64,000 bases of DNA, from positions 8,436,824 through 8,500,823 of the forward strand of contig NC_066321.1 in the NCBI RefSeq assembly GCF_022539315.1, given 5' to 3'. The translations under genes were made by a program, and so were the position numbers. This DNA is from Serinus canaria (lineage: Eukaryota > Chordata > Aves > Passeriformes > Fringillidae). A model generated the notes under the pieces. The model saw nothing but the letters and a program-made list of their open reading frames with translations. It was not told the DNA's origin and made no database searches. How positions within the stretch are numbered: position 1 is the stretch's first letter; every line of letters starts with the position of its first letter. Of this stretch, positions 1 to 12,980 are shown in pieces.

Positions 1-3000
1 TCTATTTGATATCAGTTTTCTTGATTTGTTGAGGTCCACTGATCTAAAAGCTTCACAGAATGTTTATGCATAAGACAAGATGAATTTCTAGTGACCACTA
101 AGGAAAGATGCAACATAAGGTGAGCACGTTATTGCTCAGTGGTAACCAAATTAGAATTTAGGAATCTCTTGACAAAATTTACTAGAAACAAGTAATTTTT
201 CAAATAAAGTTTTGAAGCAGTATGTAAAACCCCAAAGTTTTCTTCACTGGGACTTTTCACTATGACAGACAAGAGAAAGATGAAGATTTATGGATCCTTG
301 CAGGGTGTGCGGTGACCAAAGATTTCCTGGCAGTGCTGCTGCTCCTGTGCACCTGGAAACCGGGAGTAAACTTGGCGGTGGAATTAGAGTGAGATTGCAA
401 GTTCAGGTTCAGTGTTACCTGAACTGAGCTCATATCCTGGCACAAGCTGCAGAGCAGAAGGGAACTCTCTCTCGTCCATTGACCCTCCAAACCTGCAGAG
501 GTGCCTGTATTCTTTAGCTCCATCTACTGGCACCTGCCGCAAACTGGATGCGTGTAAATACAAATCCAGCTATTTCTGCACCAAAAGCAAGAAATACCTT
601 CCTGCAAATTGCCCATCTGGTAGATATGATTATCTTACTTTTAAACAATAATGAATTATTATTATTTTTGTAATCTCTGTAGGGTGGGGTCTATAATTTC
701 TCAGAGGATAAGACTACACTGGAAATGTGTTACTGGACTACAAATGAATAATTGTGTGTGTGTGGCAATATGCAGTTATCATTTCATGCAAGTATAATTG
801 AAACATCATTAAAAAAAACCATAATTAAGTCTTTAGCAATACCCAGGGGATGCAAGTTGTTTCTATTCCCATTTCAAATATGAATGAACAAAATCTGACC
901 AAAGAATCCTGGCTCCTTTTTGCCTCCTCTGCTTGCTCTACATCTTTCCCTCTTCAAGTTTTGAAAGAGGCCATTGGGTTGCTCTTTCCTGTGATAGACT
1001 TGGGAATAATGCTGGAGATGACTTTTTTCTCACTGGGCATTTCTATATCTATATATATTAAGTTTCTTTATGACATCAAGTTTCTTTAAAGCTTATGTAT
1101 AATAATGGAGTAATAATAATTATTATTACAAGCAGGAAAAAGTGTAAGAATATGCCTAAAGCCTAGATTTTTAGATGCTTTTTAAATAAGGGAAAATGTA
1201 CATTTCATGCATGAAAAACTTTTAGAGGTGTCTTCTCCAATATATTTTTCAAAGGCTATCAGTTGAGGAGTGCTGGTTTGGAATCATCACTTACAGCAAT
1301 TGTAGATCTGTATCCAGATTCCTATGGAGACTTCCTTTTCTTGAACTGCTTCTTCTAGATTTCATTTTTCATACTAGTCATATATCACTATTTAGTGTAA
1401 TGGGAAAACTCTGAAGGAACAATCCTTTGTTTTAAAATAAAATAAATAAATAAAACATCCAAGCCAAATTAAAACTGCTCCTATTCAGAAGGGGTCATTA
1501 TTTGGGAATATACTCATTTGTATAAGTATACTTTTAATCAAACTTTTCCCATATGACTTCAGAAATATTTGCTTGCTATAAAATAATAATGAAAAAGGAA
1601 ACAAGACATAGAACCAAAAGCAATGGCTTATTGTGGAGCGACTGCTAGACACCAAGTTCTGGAATAACTTTCCATAACCATTTTCTGATGGCTGCAATTT
1701 ATTTATTCAGTTTTAAATGAAGGGCATTAGCATTTATGAAATAAGACCAAAGTACATGGGAAATATTTGTTGGATAAGAAAAAAAAAAACTGAAGGTGTT
1801 CCACGCATTTTCAGCTAACATGATTTATACATGTGTCTGTTTTTAATGTTGAGGGAAGTTGGATTCAATAGATGATTTGTTTTGCATGGGGAAACCCCAG
1901 TTACAGCAGCGACTCAGTAATCCTGCTTTCTGTACAATAAATGCACATCTTGCCTGTGGGAAGCTGAGGAGAATGGGATTTTGACCTAAGCAAATTCAAA
2001 AGCAAAACACCCACTGTCTTCCCTGGGACCTTCATTTTAGTTGGGATGGTCCATATTTTAACTTGTTTCCCACAAGAGCAAGGCAGGCTGCCCTTGTGAG
2101 TCAGCAAGGGAGTGATCCAAACCCCATGGATCATGGAGGTTTGGATCAGTCCATGCTATTCTTTCAGTGGGCTTTGGCCACACAATAATTTGAGATCAGC
2201 TAACATGCAGGATCAACAATTAAATGAAAAAAACTACATGTCAGCACCTAAGAAACAGGAGTGGCAGTGGCAGGCACATGGGATAAGAAGAACACCTGAG
2301 AGCCTTAGGCAGGTTTGGAAGCCCATGCAGGGACTCACAGGGGCTGCAAGGGGCACTGATGGTGACAAGGTGAGCTTGAGTCAGGAAAACATCAGCATCT
2401 GAAGGGCAGAGGGACTGGTGAATGAAGCAGGAGGAGGTGAAAGACACTGTGTTTCCATTTCAGTCAATTTTACTAATTAGTGGCTGTTTTTTGATGAGGA
2501 GTCAATATAAGGTGTATTAATATGGTAATGGTGTTCTGCAGGAGCTGTAGCTGGCTGGGACTTTGGGGGAAGGGAGACAGAAATGTCAATTCGTTCATGA
2601 GTGTGAATTTAGCAGATTTACATCTTTGAATAAGAAGCCTCCAAAAAACAGTAAGCAGTGGGGGGTTTTTCCCTCTTAGTCAATTTTATATATCATTTGG
2701 CTAATTATGTGTTTTAATATGAAGGTAAAATCCATCTTGCTTCTGAAGTCAGGGAAAAAAGGTCACATTGTCTTGAACGTGCCCCACTAGCCAAGAGCAG
2801 CCAAACAGGCAAGTGAAGCCTTCAGCAGCCAAGAGGGGCCAAGGAGATGACAATCTCAAGCAGAAAGTGGCTTTTCTAAGGAGTGACAGTTATTTTATTA
2901 AATACTACAGAGAAATGAGAATTGTATGTGCAACATGAGCTCTATGCTAGCTGATTCCAAGTCCAGATTGACCTTTCTATAGCTTTGCGTTATTGTTTAT

Positions 3001-4400
3001 CCAATTCTCTTTGTCTTGGGTCTCCCGAGTACCAGCATGACTGACATCTGCCAGCAAAGATACACTGGCAGAGGCACATATTAACCACTGATCCCTGCCC
3101 ATCAAGATCTGCTCCAGGTCACCTGTGCAGGCTGGAGACAGGAGCATGGGGTGACACAAATTGTTTTGCTCCTGCTCAAGGACAGCCATTCTTCCTCTCT
3201 GAGATTACCAACCCCCAGCCCAGTGCAATCAATACCATGAAATAAGCTGTAATCTCTCCATGAACATAAGCACCCTTTGGGATGTGAGCTGGTCAATGCA
3301 CTTTGATGTATTCCTTGAAGAGCAAAAGGTTTGGAACCAAAGTGCATTGTCTGGTTCCCAGCTCATGGACAGTTTCTGACATTTAAGGGGTATTTCATAC
3401 CTGCTAATCTACTTGAGTCTTGAATCTGTGGAAAAAAAAAAAAAGTTAGGTCAGTTTCAAAGAGATTTTTCTTATTTGCTCACAGAACCAGGAGCTGAAT
3501 AGATTCACTAAATCTAGGAAAGGAGGTGAACTAAAATGGGACAGTTGTGTCTTTGCTGGGAAGACCTGTTTTTCAACTGAGCTTGATAGCTGTTTTCACT
3601 TTAACATTTTAATTTCACAAATTAGCAAAAAGTCCAGCAAGCAGTGTCTAATTTTTCTCCTGTTGCATTTTTTGATATATAGAAGTAGCTTTAATCTCTG
3701 CTTGGTGTAGAACAAAACCTAGTTTTACAATGTTGCCCTAGAGGCGGCAGCAGAGTACATAAGAAATGAAAAAGCTAACACACAAATGGGCAGAGTTGTG
3801 TTTGGTTAGTAGTTAATCTCTATAAAGTCTCACTAAAGAGTTTTACTGGGATAAAGGACTCACATAAAACCCAAGAGGGAATAAAGGCATATCTTTGAAA
3901 TAGGTAATAGGGTGAAAATAATACTAATATTATTGCATGTTCTGGATCTGAGGGAAATAAGCTGATCTAAAAAAAATCATTTGTTGGAGAGCACTCATGG
4001 AAGGAAACTGTTTTCCATATCACAGATTTAGAGAAAAACCAAGTTACTTGCACAGAGCTGTAGAAGATGTTGGGTTGGCAAACTTTAAAACAACTGTGAT
4101 GCTCTGTGACACATTAATTGAAATGTACTTTCCAGTGCAACCATTTTGACAATTTATATAAATATCAAAGCTTTTGGGGTTTACTGTCAGTCTTTGTTTC
4201 TGAATGAGAAATTTATAAAAAACATATGTTTAAAACTGCCACTGAGTACATGTTCAGAAGGATGTGGCTACTGACCTATATCAAACTTTACTCAGTGCAA
4301 TCATTTGATGAACAGAAGATTCTTCGGTTAATAATGTCGCTTTTCAATAACAACCCAAAGTTGGCAAAGGGGCTACTTTTTGAGATGGGAGGAACAAAGC
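1..4400. other. Non-coding stretch, no gene seen
   Basis: AT-rich single-copy-looking DNA. Open frames here are all under 100 codons, overlap on opposite strands and show no domain. Minor structures are an 18-bp AT-only palindrome at 1111-1128 (TAATAATAAT then its mirror), an AAAT-type run near 1434-1452, and an A13 run at 3432-3444. There is no CpG island and no recognisable splice-bounded exon. It reads as intergenic or intronic DNA. Confidence 0.7.
2097..2106. promoter_or_regulatory. NF-E2/MAF-type motif (TGAGTCAGCA)
   Basis: The ten bases TGAGTCAGCA match the published NF-E2/MARE half-site consensus (reverse complement TGCTGACTCA). A ten-base match is expected by chance every so often in a window this size, and nothing else nearby supports an enhancer, so this is only a motif-level call. 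Confidence 0.15.
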
Positions 4401-4410
4401 CTTAAAGCAT

Positions 4411-4470
4411 GGTCCCATTGAAGTCCCATGGGCAATTTGTCATTGGCTTCAGTGGAACCAGGATTTTGCC
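4411..4470. repeat. Degenerate old amniote repeat piece (CCATTGAAGTC type)
   Basis: The stretch contains CCATTGAAGTC followed by an inverted counterpart TTGGCTTCAGTGG and then CAGGATTTTGCC. That order is familiar from a very common ancient interspersed sequence of birds, turtles and crocodilians; I do not recall its family name with certainty. Shorter fragments of the same type appear at 7981-8020, 46525-46585 and 47005-47060. Confidence 0.4.
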
Positions 4471-5660
4471 AAAAATATCAAATGCTTTCTGAAGTCTTTC
4501 CATTAATTAGTCTGCAATTAAAAATAATTCATCTTGTAAGTAAGTTGTGCACAGAACCCACACTGCCATAATCTTCAGATCTGACTCCAGGTTTTCCAGC
4601 TTCTGGGACTCCTCAGCTCCAGGATTTTGGTTTCTTTCTCTCTGATGCCTGGCTGAGGTGTTAGCATGACAAAATTTTCATGTCACTTCAATTATTCCTG
4701 CACAAAGTCAATCTCAGTTACTCTGACTGTTTACATTATAGCAGCACCCAGAAACCTCCAGCCACAGTGAGAACACCCTCACCAAGGGCATGTTGACTTG
4801 CTCTGCTCTGCTGGAAAATAAAGTCCCTAGAGCTCAGCCAGCCACCCCTTGGCCTGTCCATGGTGCATCTGCTGCTGGGATGTGCCCAGCAGGGAGGGCT
4901 GCGTTTGGAATGAGCCCAGGCAGGCAGGTCTGCCTGTGTGGACTGGTGCTGAGAGCTCTCCAGAGACCCAGCCCATGAAGGGGGTGCCTGGCTGTTCTCA
5001 GCAGCACTGTGGACACCACTTCTGCACCTCCAAAGGGCAGTCCTTGGCAGTGGTCCCACAGGCTGATGGGGTGAGTGAGTGGATGTACAAAGCTTTGGCA
5101 GAAAGGAGAGGCTCAGTCTGGCTAAGGGCCTGGTGACTCCATGGCCTTGGCTGCATGAAGGGAGTCACAGGTTTTTCACAGTTATTTCCTAGCATCAGAG
5201 AGGGCAGTTAAGGCTTTTTAATCTAGTACAAAAGTTTTATTTTACTACCATTATTTATGTTTGGGAAACCTTTACTGGTTTGTAAAATGCCCTGTGTGTC
5301 CACTGAAATGCTCTCATTAAAATGCCTTGGCTTCTCCTGCAGCTGATGCAGAAGGACACATCTACCTTGCTCCACTAAATCCTGCAGGCTTTTTTCTGGC
5401 CAGAGCTCTGCTTGGGTAAGGAATGAGAAAAGAGGCAGCCAGTTCTGGTGCCAGCATCTGCTAATTCTCTGTGTTCTGGAAAAGCAGTATTCCTCGGTGC
5501 TCACCCAGACTGACACAGGAAGGGACAGTGGGTGCCTGTGCATGGTCACTTACAGCTCCTTGTGTACAGCCAAGTGTGAAAGTGAAGGGCCCTCCTGAAT
5601 AGTTCTCTGGAATTTGTAAATCTATACCCATAGGTATGTTTTCTGAATGCAATCTTCATT
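4471..5660. other. Locally GC-richer non-coding block
   Basis: Base composition is visibly richer in G and C than the flanks, which explains why several overlapping frames of 60-108 codons stay open on both strands (for example minus-strand frames at 4736-5059 and 5223-5549). No frame is favoured, their translations show no domain or signal, and CpG is rare, so it is neither a CpG island nor a supported exon. Confidence 0.55.
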
Positions 5661-7657
5661 TGGGGTGATAATGTCTCTGAAAGATTTACAAAGGGACAGT
5701 TTAGAGTAATTTAACACCTAATCCTTACCTGCAGATCCCTGGGAAGCAAATTTCTGTGATATACAAGAAAATCTTTCTAATAATTCATGTGCAGCACTTT
5801 GTTTTCAAGACTGTTTAGCTAACCTGTACAAAAATATTTGCAGCCCCTCCTTCTCCAGAAAGCCCCAGCTGATGAGCCGAGCTCTCAACATTTCATTCCT
5901 GTGTAGATAGTTTGCTAAATTTTTCCCAAGGCTTTATGGTTTTCAAAAATATATCTTTCATCACTGTATTGCCAAAAAGATGTGGCTGCCTTGAAGCTTC
6001 CCTTGGGATTTGGACTGGATATCGAGGATTAGTTTATAACTGGTAACTTATGAACTGCACAGTGTTCTACAAACAACTTATTTTTCTTAATGTAACAGTG
6101 AAACTATGAAACCCCATCCTGAAAACTTATTTCTGAAAGGATATTTGAATGAAGTTTTAAACAATACTTTATTTGCCTGTATCAAAACTGATAATTTTTA
6201 AAGGACTGTGATTTTGTCTTCATATAATAATCGTTAACTGATCATAAGTCTTGAAAATATTCATCTCTGGTTGAATTTGTATGTGTTTGTTTCAGATTTA
6301 GGGGCTTGTTTTTTAGGGGTGTTTTTTCTTCAAATCTGTAAGAATGTCTGAGTTTAGAGTTTGGCTTTTGTGCAGCTGGGATCTGACAATACAACAGAAG
6401 AAATCCATTATTTGTAGGAATGGAATCACAGCAGGCACTGGCAGAATACAGCAACGGGAAACTTCTGAAGAATATTTCTTGCTTTTACCTGTGTTGGTGT
6501 AAGTCATATGTGTTGGTAATAAGGGCAAGGAAAAAACTAACAAGTAAGCACAGATTTTTTTATTTGAGCACATCTGTTTTATTTCAGTTCAGTGTGATGG
6601 CTGGAGGGAGAAAGGGATTTCTTCAGATGGCATGTGTTTAGTTCCAATTCTTGGTAAACTTAAAACAGAAAAAGACATCTAATTTTTCTAATGGATTTCT
6701 TCCAAGATGGTTAAACAGAAGCATATCCACTTTTTCTAGTGCCCATGGTGCTCTCTCCTAGATAGAAGGTTTTCTTATAATTGCTTTACGTGGAATATAT
6801 TCAGAGTAACCACCCCTTTGTTTGGACTGCAATTGCATCTGGAAATGTCTTTCAGGATCAGGGACCACACTGGGAAGCCTGGCAGGAACAATGACTGAAA
6901 GCCAGTCACCACCCCAAAGCCCTTACAGCTATCTAGATGAAACTGGGGAAAAGGAAAAGAAGAAAATGTTTTTGCTAAGAAAAGAAATCATTTGCCCATG
7001 GATAAACTAGTGGCACTGCAGGATATAGTTGGAGTATATTAAGTCCTCAATATTTTACTTAAGTTCATTTATGGCTGGAAAATTATAACTCATTTAGCCC
7101 ATGTGTGTTTAGCCATATAACAAAAAACTCTTTTTCCTTCTAATATAGACAGGAACACATAAGCTAGATTACAGTTTTAGCATTACACTAAATTATTTGT
7201 TGACTTTCAATATTATGAATATAATAATTTCTTAACTAACATATTGATAAAAGTTTTGGGGAAGAACCTCTCTTAACATGCTCCATTATTATGTTTGTGT
7301 CTGAATTTCATTGTCCAGGGAGAACAGAAGAAAAATTACAGCCAAGGTGGACCCTTGCTCTGGTCTCAGCTGGAGGATTCTATCACTAAAGATTGAGCTT
7401 TTATTAGACCAGACATGGCACAATCCCTGTGTAGGAGTGTCTTTTCATGCTGAAGTTTCCACTTTTAAAGGATTTGATGAGTAAGAAGAATTAATATGAG
7501 TAAAAGAGAAGAAAATTAGGAAGGAAAACAGTTTATTCTGTGACAGTTAGGTCTAACCTATCTCTCTTCTCATTAATGTAAATTTCTGTTTCCACTTAGC
7601 TCTTAGGAAGCAGAGTCAGGCCAAAGATGAGTGCTTTTGAAAATCACTCCCTTAGCA

Positions 7658-7745
7658 GCTTGCAAGGTCAGTGGTGGGTGTTTGTGGCAGAAATGGGAAT
7701 GAATGATAGTCCATTGTCTTAACCACAAGACCCTGCTTCCTCTTC
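7658..7745 (-). repeat. MIR/CORE-SINE-like relic, minus orientation
   Basis: Read on the plus strand, the order CTTGCAAGGTCAG, GTGGCAGAAATGGGAA and then GTCTTAACCACAAGACC matches the reverse complement of an amniote tRNA-headed MIR-type SINE: body CAAGGTCACACAG, then GGCAGAGCTGGGA, then the inverted tRNA-like head ending in AACCACTAGACC. Divergence is high, as expected for a very old element. Family identity is from memory; a profile search would settle it. Confidence 0.5.
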
Positions 7746-7980
7746 TAATCCCAGGCTGATTTTACAGGGTTATAGCACATGAAAAAGTCCAAATTTTAAA
7801 ATATTAAACTTGGCGCTGATGATAAGGAAATGATTAAGAATCAGCTAAGGAAAGGCACAACCACACTGACAGAGAGTCTTCAGAGTAGAACCATATTTTC
7901 ATCTAACCAGGTTTTATTTGAGCTCCCCTGATGCATACATTTAGTGCATTCTGCTTTTTTGCTTTGGCAAGCACCACAGA

Positions 7981-8020
7981 AGGCCTGATCCAATTCCTGA
8001 GGAAATCAATGGAAGTTTGA
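7981..8020. repeat. Degenerate old amniote repeat piece
   Basis: GCCTGATCCAATTCC followed by GAAATCAATGGAAGTTTGA fits the same ancient bird/reptile repeat as 4411-4470, in which GATCC, CCATTGAAGTC and its inverted copy occur in order. Only one arm is well preserved here. Confidence 0.35.
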
Positions 8021-10900
8021 TTCGAGCCATAGAAAGCCATGAAGGGAATTTCAAGAGATAAAGTGTGGAGCCAGACATTCAAAAATAGCTTTTTTAATAT
8101 GTGTCATTGACCTTTCTAATGGCTTGCAAATGCAGTCTGATTGCCCTAAGTGAAGGTACTTTATGGGGAAGGCTTGAAATTTGGAGCAGAATAAAGCAGT
8201 GAACTTGCTTGGGAGCACGAGTACGATTTGGGTCACGACAAGGAGCTTGGATTCAGCTCTCACCTGCATCTGGATTTCATTCACAGGAGCAAAAATGGAA
8301 TTAGATAAGAAAGGGACCAGGTTGGGGAGCAATGCATCACTTACTCCTGTGAGGGAGTTTGGAAGCTCAAAGGAAAACAGTGTGTCACTTGTTTGAGTGA
8401 CTTGTTGGAGTGGTCTGAGTACAAGCTCTTACCAATGAGGTCTCCAAGCCACGGAGAAAGAAGTCAAGCAACTGCTTAATCTTTCATTCCTGTTCAGAGA
8501 AGAAAATTATGAGTTTTGAGTTTTGTCAAGGGCTCAGGAACAGGAGCAACCCTTGAGACATTGTCTCTGAAAACTAAAAACAAGGAGGATACAATCATGT
8601 TGAGCGGTTCTTATACTGTACCTGAGATTGCTGTGAATCCCTTTTTTCAGAAAACCTCCAAAAGAGAAATAGTCAGCAGCTTAATTCTCTTTTGGACACT
8701 CACTTGGGAATAATGGTAGGTCTCTAGAGCTGCCTCTGATCCCTGGATTCCTGGCCTGTAACCACTGCTGCCTTCAGCTGCTGTTTTTCTAAAGATTGTT
8801 CAAGATGGTAATTCTGCTGTAGGTATGACAAAAGTCCTCCTGGGATGTTAAAAACCCCAAGCCCTGTAATTTGATGGTCACTCTGGTTCTTGGTGGCATC
8901 CTCTGACTTTTCTCCAGAGAGAAGATAACTGGGGCAGGAGGAATATTTTATGATCCAGTTCTGTGGTGCAACAGCTGGTTCCTGGAAAATTCTACCCAGT
9001 GACAGAGAAACCTCCAGGTCACGTGCCAGGGAGCTCTGTGCATATCTCCTCTATTATATGGAAATAATGTAAGACAAGTAAAGAAAAGTTTTGCCCACAC
9101 ATTTTTTTCCATGGATTCATCTCATTGTCTCCATTCATAGAGTGGCAGAAATAAAACTTTTAAAGTGTGCTCAGTACAGTGGATCCTGAGGGCTAAGGTG
9201 GATCCTAATGCTATCATTTTACAGCTGCTTCCAATTTTTTGCCATCCCCAACCCAACTAAATCTTCAGTGTCATTTAGGCAGAAAAAAACCCTCACATTT
9301 CTAGAAAAGCAATGACACTTCTTAGAAAAGGCTCCAGGTGTCATCCTCAGGTGTTAATCTGGGTGTTGCTCGGCTCAAACCTGCATTTCTACTGACACCA
9401 ATGAAATTCCCTGCACAGATGAGGAATGTGGGTGAACAGAAAAGCTGGCAGTAAATCCTGCATCATCTTCTTTCCAACACAGAGCAGGATATTTCAAAAC
9501 CAACTTTGTTGCTCTTATTGTGAAGAATACTTGCCTCAAATGTTCTTTCTTTTCTCTTTTAAATGGAAGAACAAAACCTTTTCAGAGAAATGCTGAAACA
9601 TTACTGCCTTTAGCATATTTTCATCCACAAATATACTGGGATTGGATTTGGTTTTGTGGGGTTTCTTTAAAAATCTAATTCCAGCTTCCTTTGAAGAAGT
9701 GAACTTAAATGTTGCATAAGGTTGATAATAAATACACTTCAAATTACTGGAGTGGTAATTACCAGGTGCTGCAGAAGTCAAGTGTCCATATACAATCATG
9801 TGGGAGTCCTCCTTACAAGCACAGGGGGAAAGTAGCCCGTGAGATAAATTTCACCTTGACTCAGCACAGAGATTTTCAGAGGTGTTGTACAGGTAGTTAT
9901 TGTAAGAAGGTCCAGGCAATAACTATGATCAAACATTTTATGAATGTAGCAATGTCAGAAGCTTTTCACACATAGCTTTTATTCCCTTTACTTTGAAAAC
10001 ATGAAGTCTTAATAGTCAAAGTGCTGGGTGGTTTTTTTCTCCTTTATTCTAAGCAGATGTTTTCTGTCCTCACTCTTCCTTCCTCTGTGCTTTCCTCATT
10101 GGAAGGAATGATGAGTGTGTGCCAAAAGAAAATTGAAAACCATGTGAAAAACACAGAAAAATTATTTTGTTAGAGAAAAATAAGTTAATGAAGAATGGCT
10201 CTGTTTTGAAACTACTGGACCAAATTTAATTTCCAAATTGATTTTAAAGTATACCAGATTCTGTTTTACCAGTTATGCTAGCTTCTGAACATTCTTGTGT
10301 GATTATTTTATGAGGCAGGAACTCCAAACAGTTAGAAGGACAAATTTTAATGCAGAGAAGACAGGTCTCTTCCACAGCTGCCTGCAGGTCTTGTCTTTCA
10401 CTTCTGGAAATAAATGTCTTTTTGTACAGCATGGCAGGCACGGAGTGAGGAGGAGCCCTAGATGCAGGTAGATACTCACCCATGGGCTATTTTTGTGAAG
10501 TGGTCTTTTAGTTGCCATCCTTGCTGAAAGATGATGGCTTCCATAGATCCTAACTCCAAACCTGGGGTGTCTGCCCACCTCAGGTCCTCTCTGAACTCTT
10601 CAGACTGCAGACACAACTGCTGCCTGAAAGGGGGCTGCGGGATTTGACCACAGAATTTGATGAGATTCTTAACAAATAGCACCAAAAAAAAGCAGCACCC
10701 AATCAATAATCTGGGGTGCACAAAGGCTTCTCAAATAGAACCCAGAATGCTTCACATTTGTTCCTCCACTTACTGCTGCTGTTACATCTGCATCCATCCA
10801 TTTCCTTCAAAGTGAGAATCATTAGACACTAAACACATTCACTTATGTAAGAAGGAAACATCTATGGTTACCTAACTTAAGCTGTGTTTTTTAAAGGCAC

Positions 10901-10957
<57 letters not shown>

Positions 10958-10963
10958 TACTAC
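10901..10963. repeat. (ATT)n microsatellite ending in (ACT)3
   Basis: From 10901 to about 10955 the sequence is an uninterrupted trinucleotide repeat of ATT (about 18 units), passing directly into three ACT units. The run makes a spurious poly-isoleucine frame on the plus strand (10884-11126). A tract this pure is likely to be length-polymorphic. Confidence 0.95.
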
Positions 10964-12839
10964 TGAACCTAGGTTAACACTTTTTCTTTCTTCCTTTTTT
11001 CATGATTTGTCTGGTTCTACCTTTCAGGCTTGTATGTACCTGGTGTTATTAAATAGGATGTCATATTTGTTTCCATTGAGCATATGTGTGTGTGAATATC
11101 TTCATAAAACATACATAGAGCACTAACTGCTAAAACCTGTGGGACAGAAATCAAGACAACATCAGAGAAAAGATTTTTTTTTTTTTGCCTACTGAGCCTG
11201 CTGTGGTTGCTTTTTCAGCTGTTCATTAAAGTTATATTGCTTCCTTTATCTCTTGTGCTCATGGAATACAAGCACCTCCATAATGAGCTTAAATTACCAC
11301 GAGCTAAGAATAGAAAACTCGATTTCAGTTCTTGGGAGGCTGAAGCTGTGGTGGTGCATGGGTAATCAAGCAATCGTAGCTGTATGATGGTGCTAGGATC
11401 CCAGGGCAGAGCTGCTGGAATGTTTATGGCAGAGAAGCACAATAAATATCTGTTTTTTGTGCTTTCTGTGTTTCTTTTACTCCTCCCTTCTCCAGTCTCC
11501 TTATACCTTTTGAAATAACCATTGTTGGTCTCTCTCTATTAATATCCTCTATGTGTGTTTGGCCAGCCATGTCTGTCTTTGAAGAGTAGAACCTCCTGTC
11601 TTCCCAATTTCTTACTTACGCAGCTAAAGTATGGAAAATTCCTGGTCACCTGAGTCATCAGTCAGAAAAGTGAACTGATAATTGAGTGAAAATGTCAGAA
11701 CTTGGACTAAAGAGTGTCTGTGCAACAATACCCTCTGTTTCTGGGTGGTTTAGATGCTGTGTATTTCATTCCATTAAATAGCAGGTGGGAGTAAGACTCT
11801 TCCTCACACACCTGATCATTAGCAAAGCACCACTGGGGGTTCCTTGTGCAGGGGGATCAAACTTTCTCTCTTGTTACTTCAAGTTTAACAGTTGTTTTAA
11901 GTGACTCCTGCTCCAAGGCAGAAGTTTCCCCACATTCACAACACCCCTGCATGCTGCTGCCAAAAGGAGGCATAGGGAGTGGTGGTGGCCAACATCTCCC
12001 CAGGTGCTAACAGGTTGCCACTGGCTTTAGGGCACTGTGATGATCACAGGACAGACAGCAGCAGCTCAAGGCTCTGCCTGATGGACTCTGGTGAATTTAA
12101 CTGTGGTGTCTCCAGAGGTAGCACCCTCCCAGGCACCTTACCCTGCTCCAAGAGCACCCACAGGCAGAGGATAAAAAAACAGGGAGCCAAAAATCAGGAC
12201 ATTTATCAAGAGGTGTGCTGAAAGTCACCTGGATTGGGAAGAAACCCTCTTTACTGTGGCATTCTTGATGAGCCTTTTCATAGTTTTATTATTTGATTGT
12301 GATATATTGACTCTTCCCCAAATTTCCTCTCACTGTCAATCTCTTCCTAATGATTAAAAAAACTCAGTCATTATAGCTTGTAAGCTTGTTTTAGCATATG
12401 AAATACCAACAAATATCTGCTCCACCAAAACTTATGGATGAAACTTACACATTCAGTTTATTTCTTTATATATTTTGGCTCAGAAATTCATTACTGATTG
12501 CATCCCCTCTTCAGAAAGTAACACAGTTTTTCACAAGATGTAGTCCTCAGCTGGAGAATGTAAGTTGATGAAAAGAGGGGTATCTCAGATTGCTGATAAA
12601 GACATTTGTGATATAGCACATACCCAGCTGGGACCCGTCCTGCCCTGGTTACTGAGGTCATCACTTCCTCATAAGGGAAGGAACCTCTTGAAAGCACTAC
12701 AGGTGGAAAAGGTAAGTCTCTGTTTACCCTGTAATTGCCACTTCTGCCACCTCCTTGTGTAAAGTGCTCTTTTTCACAAGTTGTCCTGATAACACTGGGG
12801 AGGGAGAGACCAAGGCTCTACCTAAGGGCAGTAAAGTTA
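10964..12839. other. Non-coding stretch, no gene seen
   Basis: Mixed AT-rich DNA with a moderately GC-richer patch at about 11900-12220. The frames present (80 codons or fewer) have no recognisable content, and no repeat family could be assigned. Confidence 0.6.
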
Positions 12840-12980
12840 GTGGACTTTGGCCCTTAATGAGCAGAAGGTGCAATTCAATTACAGCTCTTTGGGAGATATC
12901 ATTAGCTTATATCTCCAAGGGTCATTGGCAAAGCTCATTAGCAGGGGGTCATTAGCAGGGTTAGTTGATATAAGGGGAGC
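12840..12980. other. Compact block of short inverted and direct repeats
   Basis: GGAGATAT at 12892-12899 and ATATCTCC at 12909-12916 form an 8-bp inverted repeat around a 9-nt loop that itself contains CATTAGC. Immediately downstream, TCATTAGCAGGG occurs twice in tandem (about 12936-12960), preceded by the diverged copy TCATTGGCAAAG. CATTAG-type cores resemble homeodomain sites, so a small regulatory element is possible but unproven. Confidence 0.35.

Larger units (their letters stand above)
5661..10900. other. Non-coding stretch, no gene seen
   Basis: AT-rich DNA with no frame above 93 codons and no domain-like translation. The only structured items I can support are the old repeat relics at 7658-7745 and 7981-8020. 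A duplicated GTGGATCCT near 9179-9205 is too short to classify. Confidence 0.65.

Noticed and set aside
10884..11126. 80-codon frame with a poly-isoleucine run
   Set aside because: It is the translation of the (ATT)n microsatellite.
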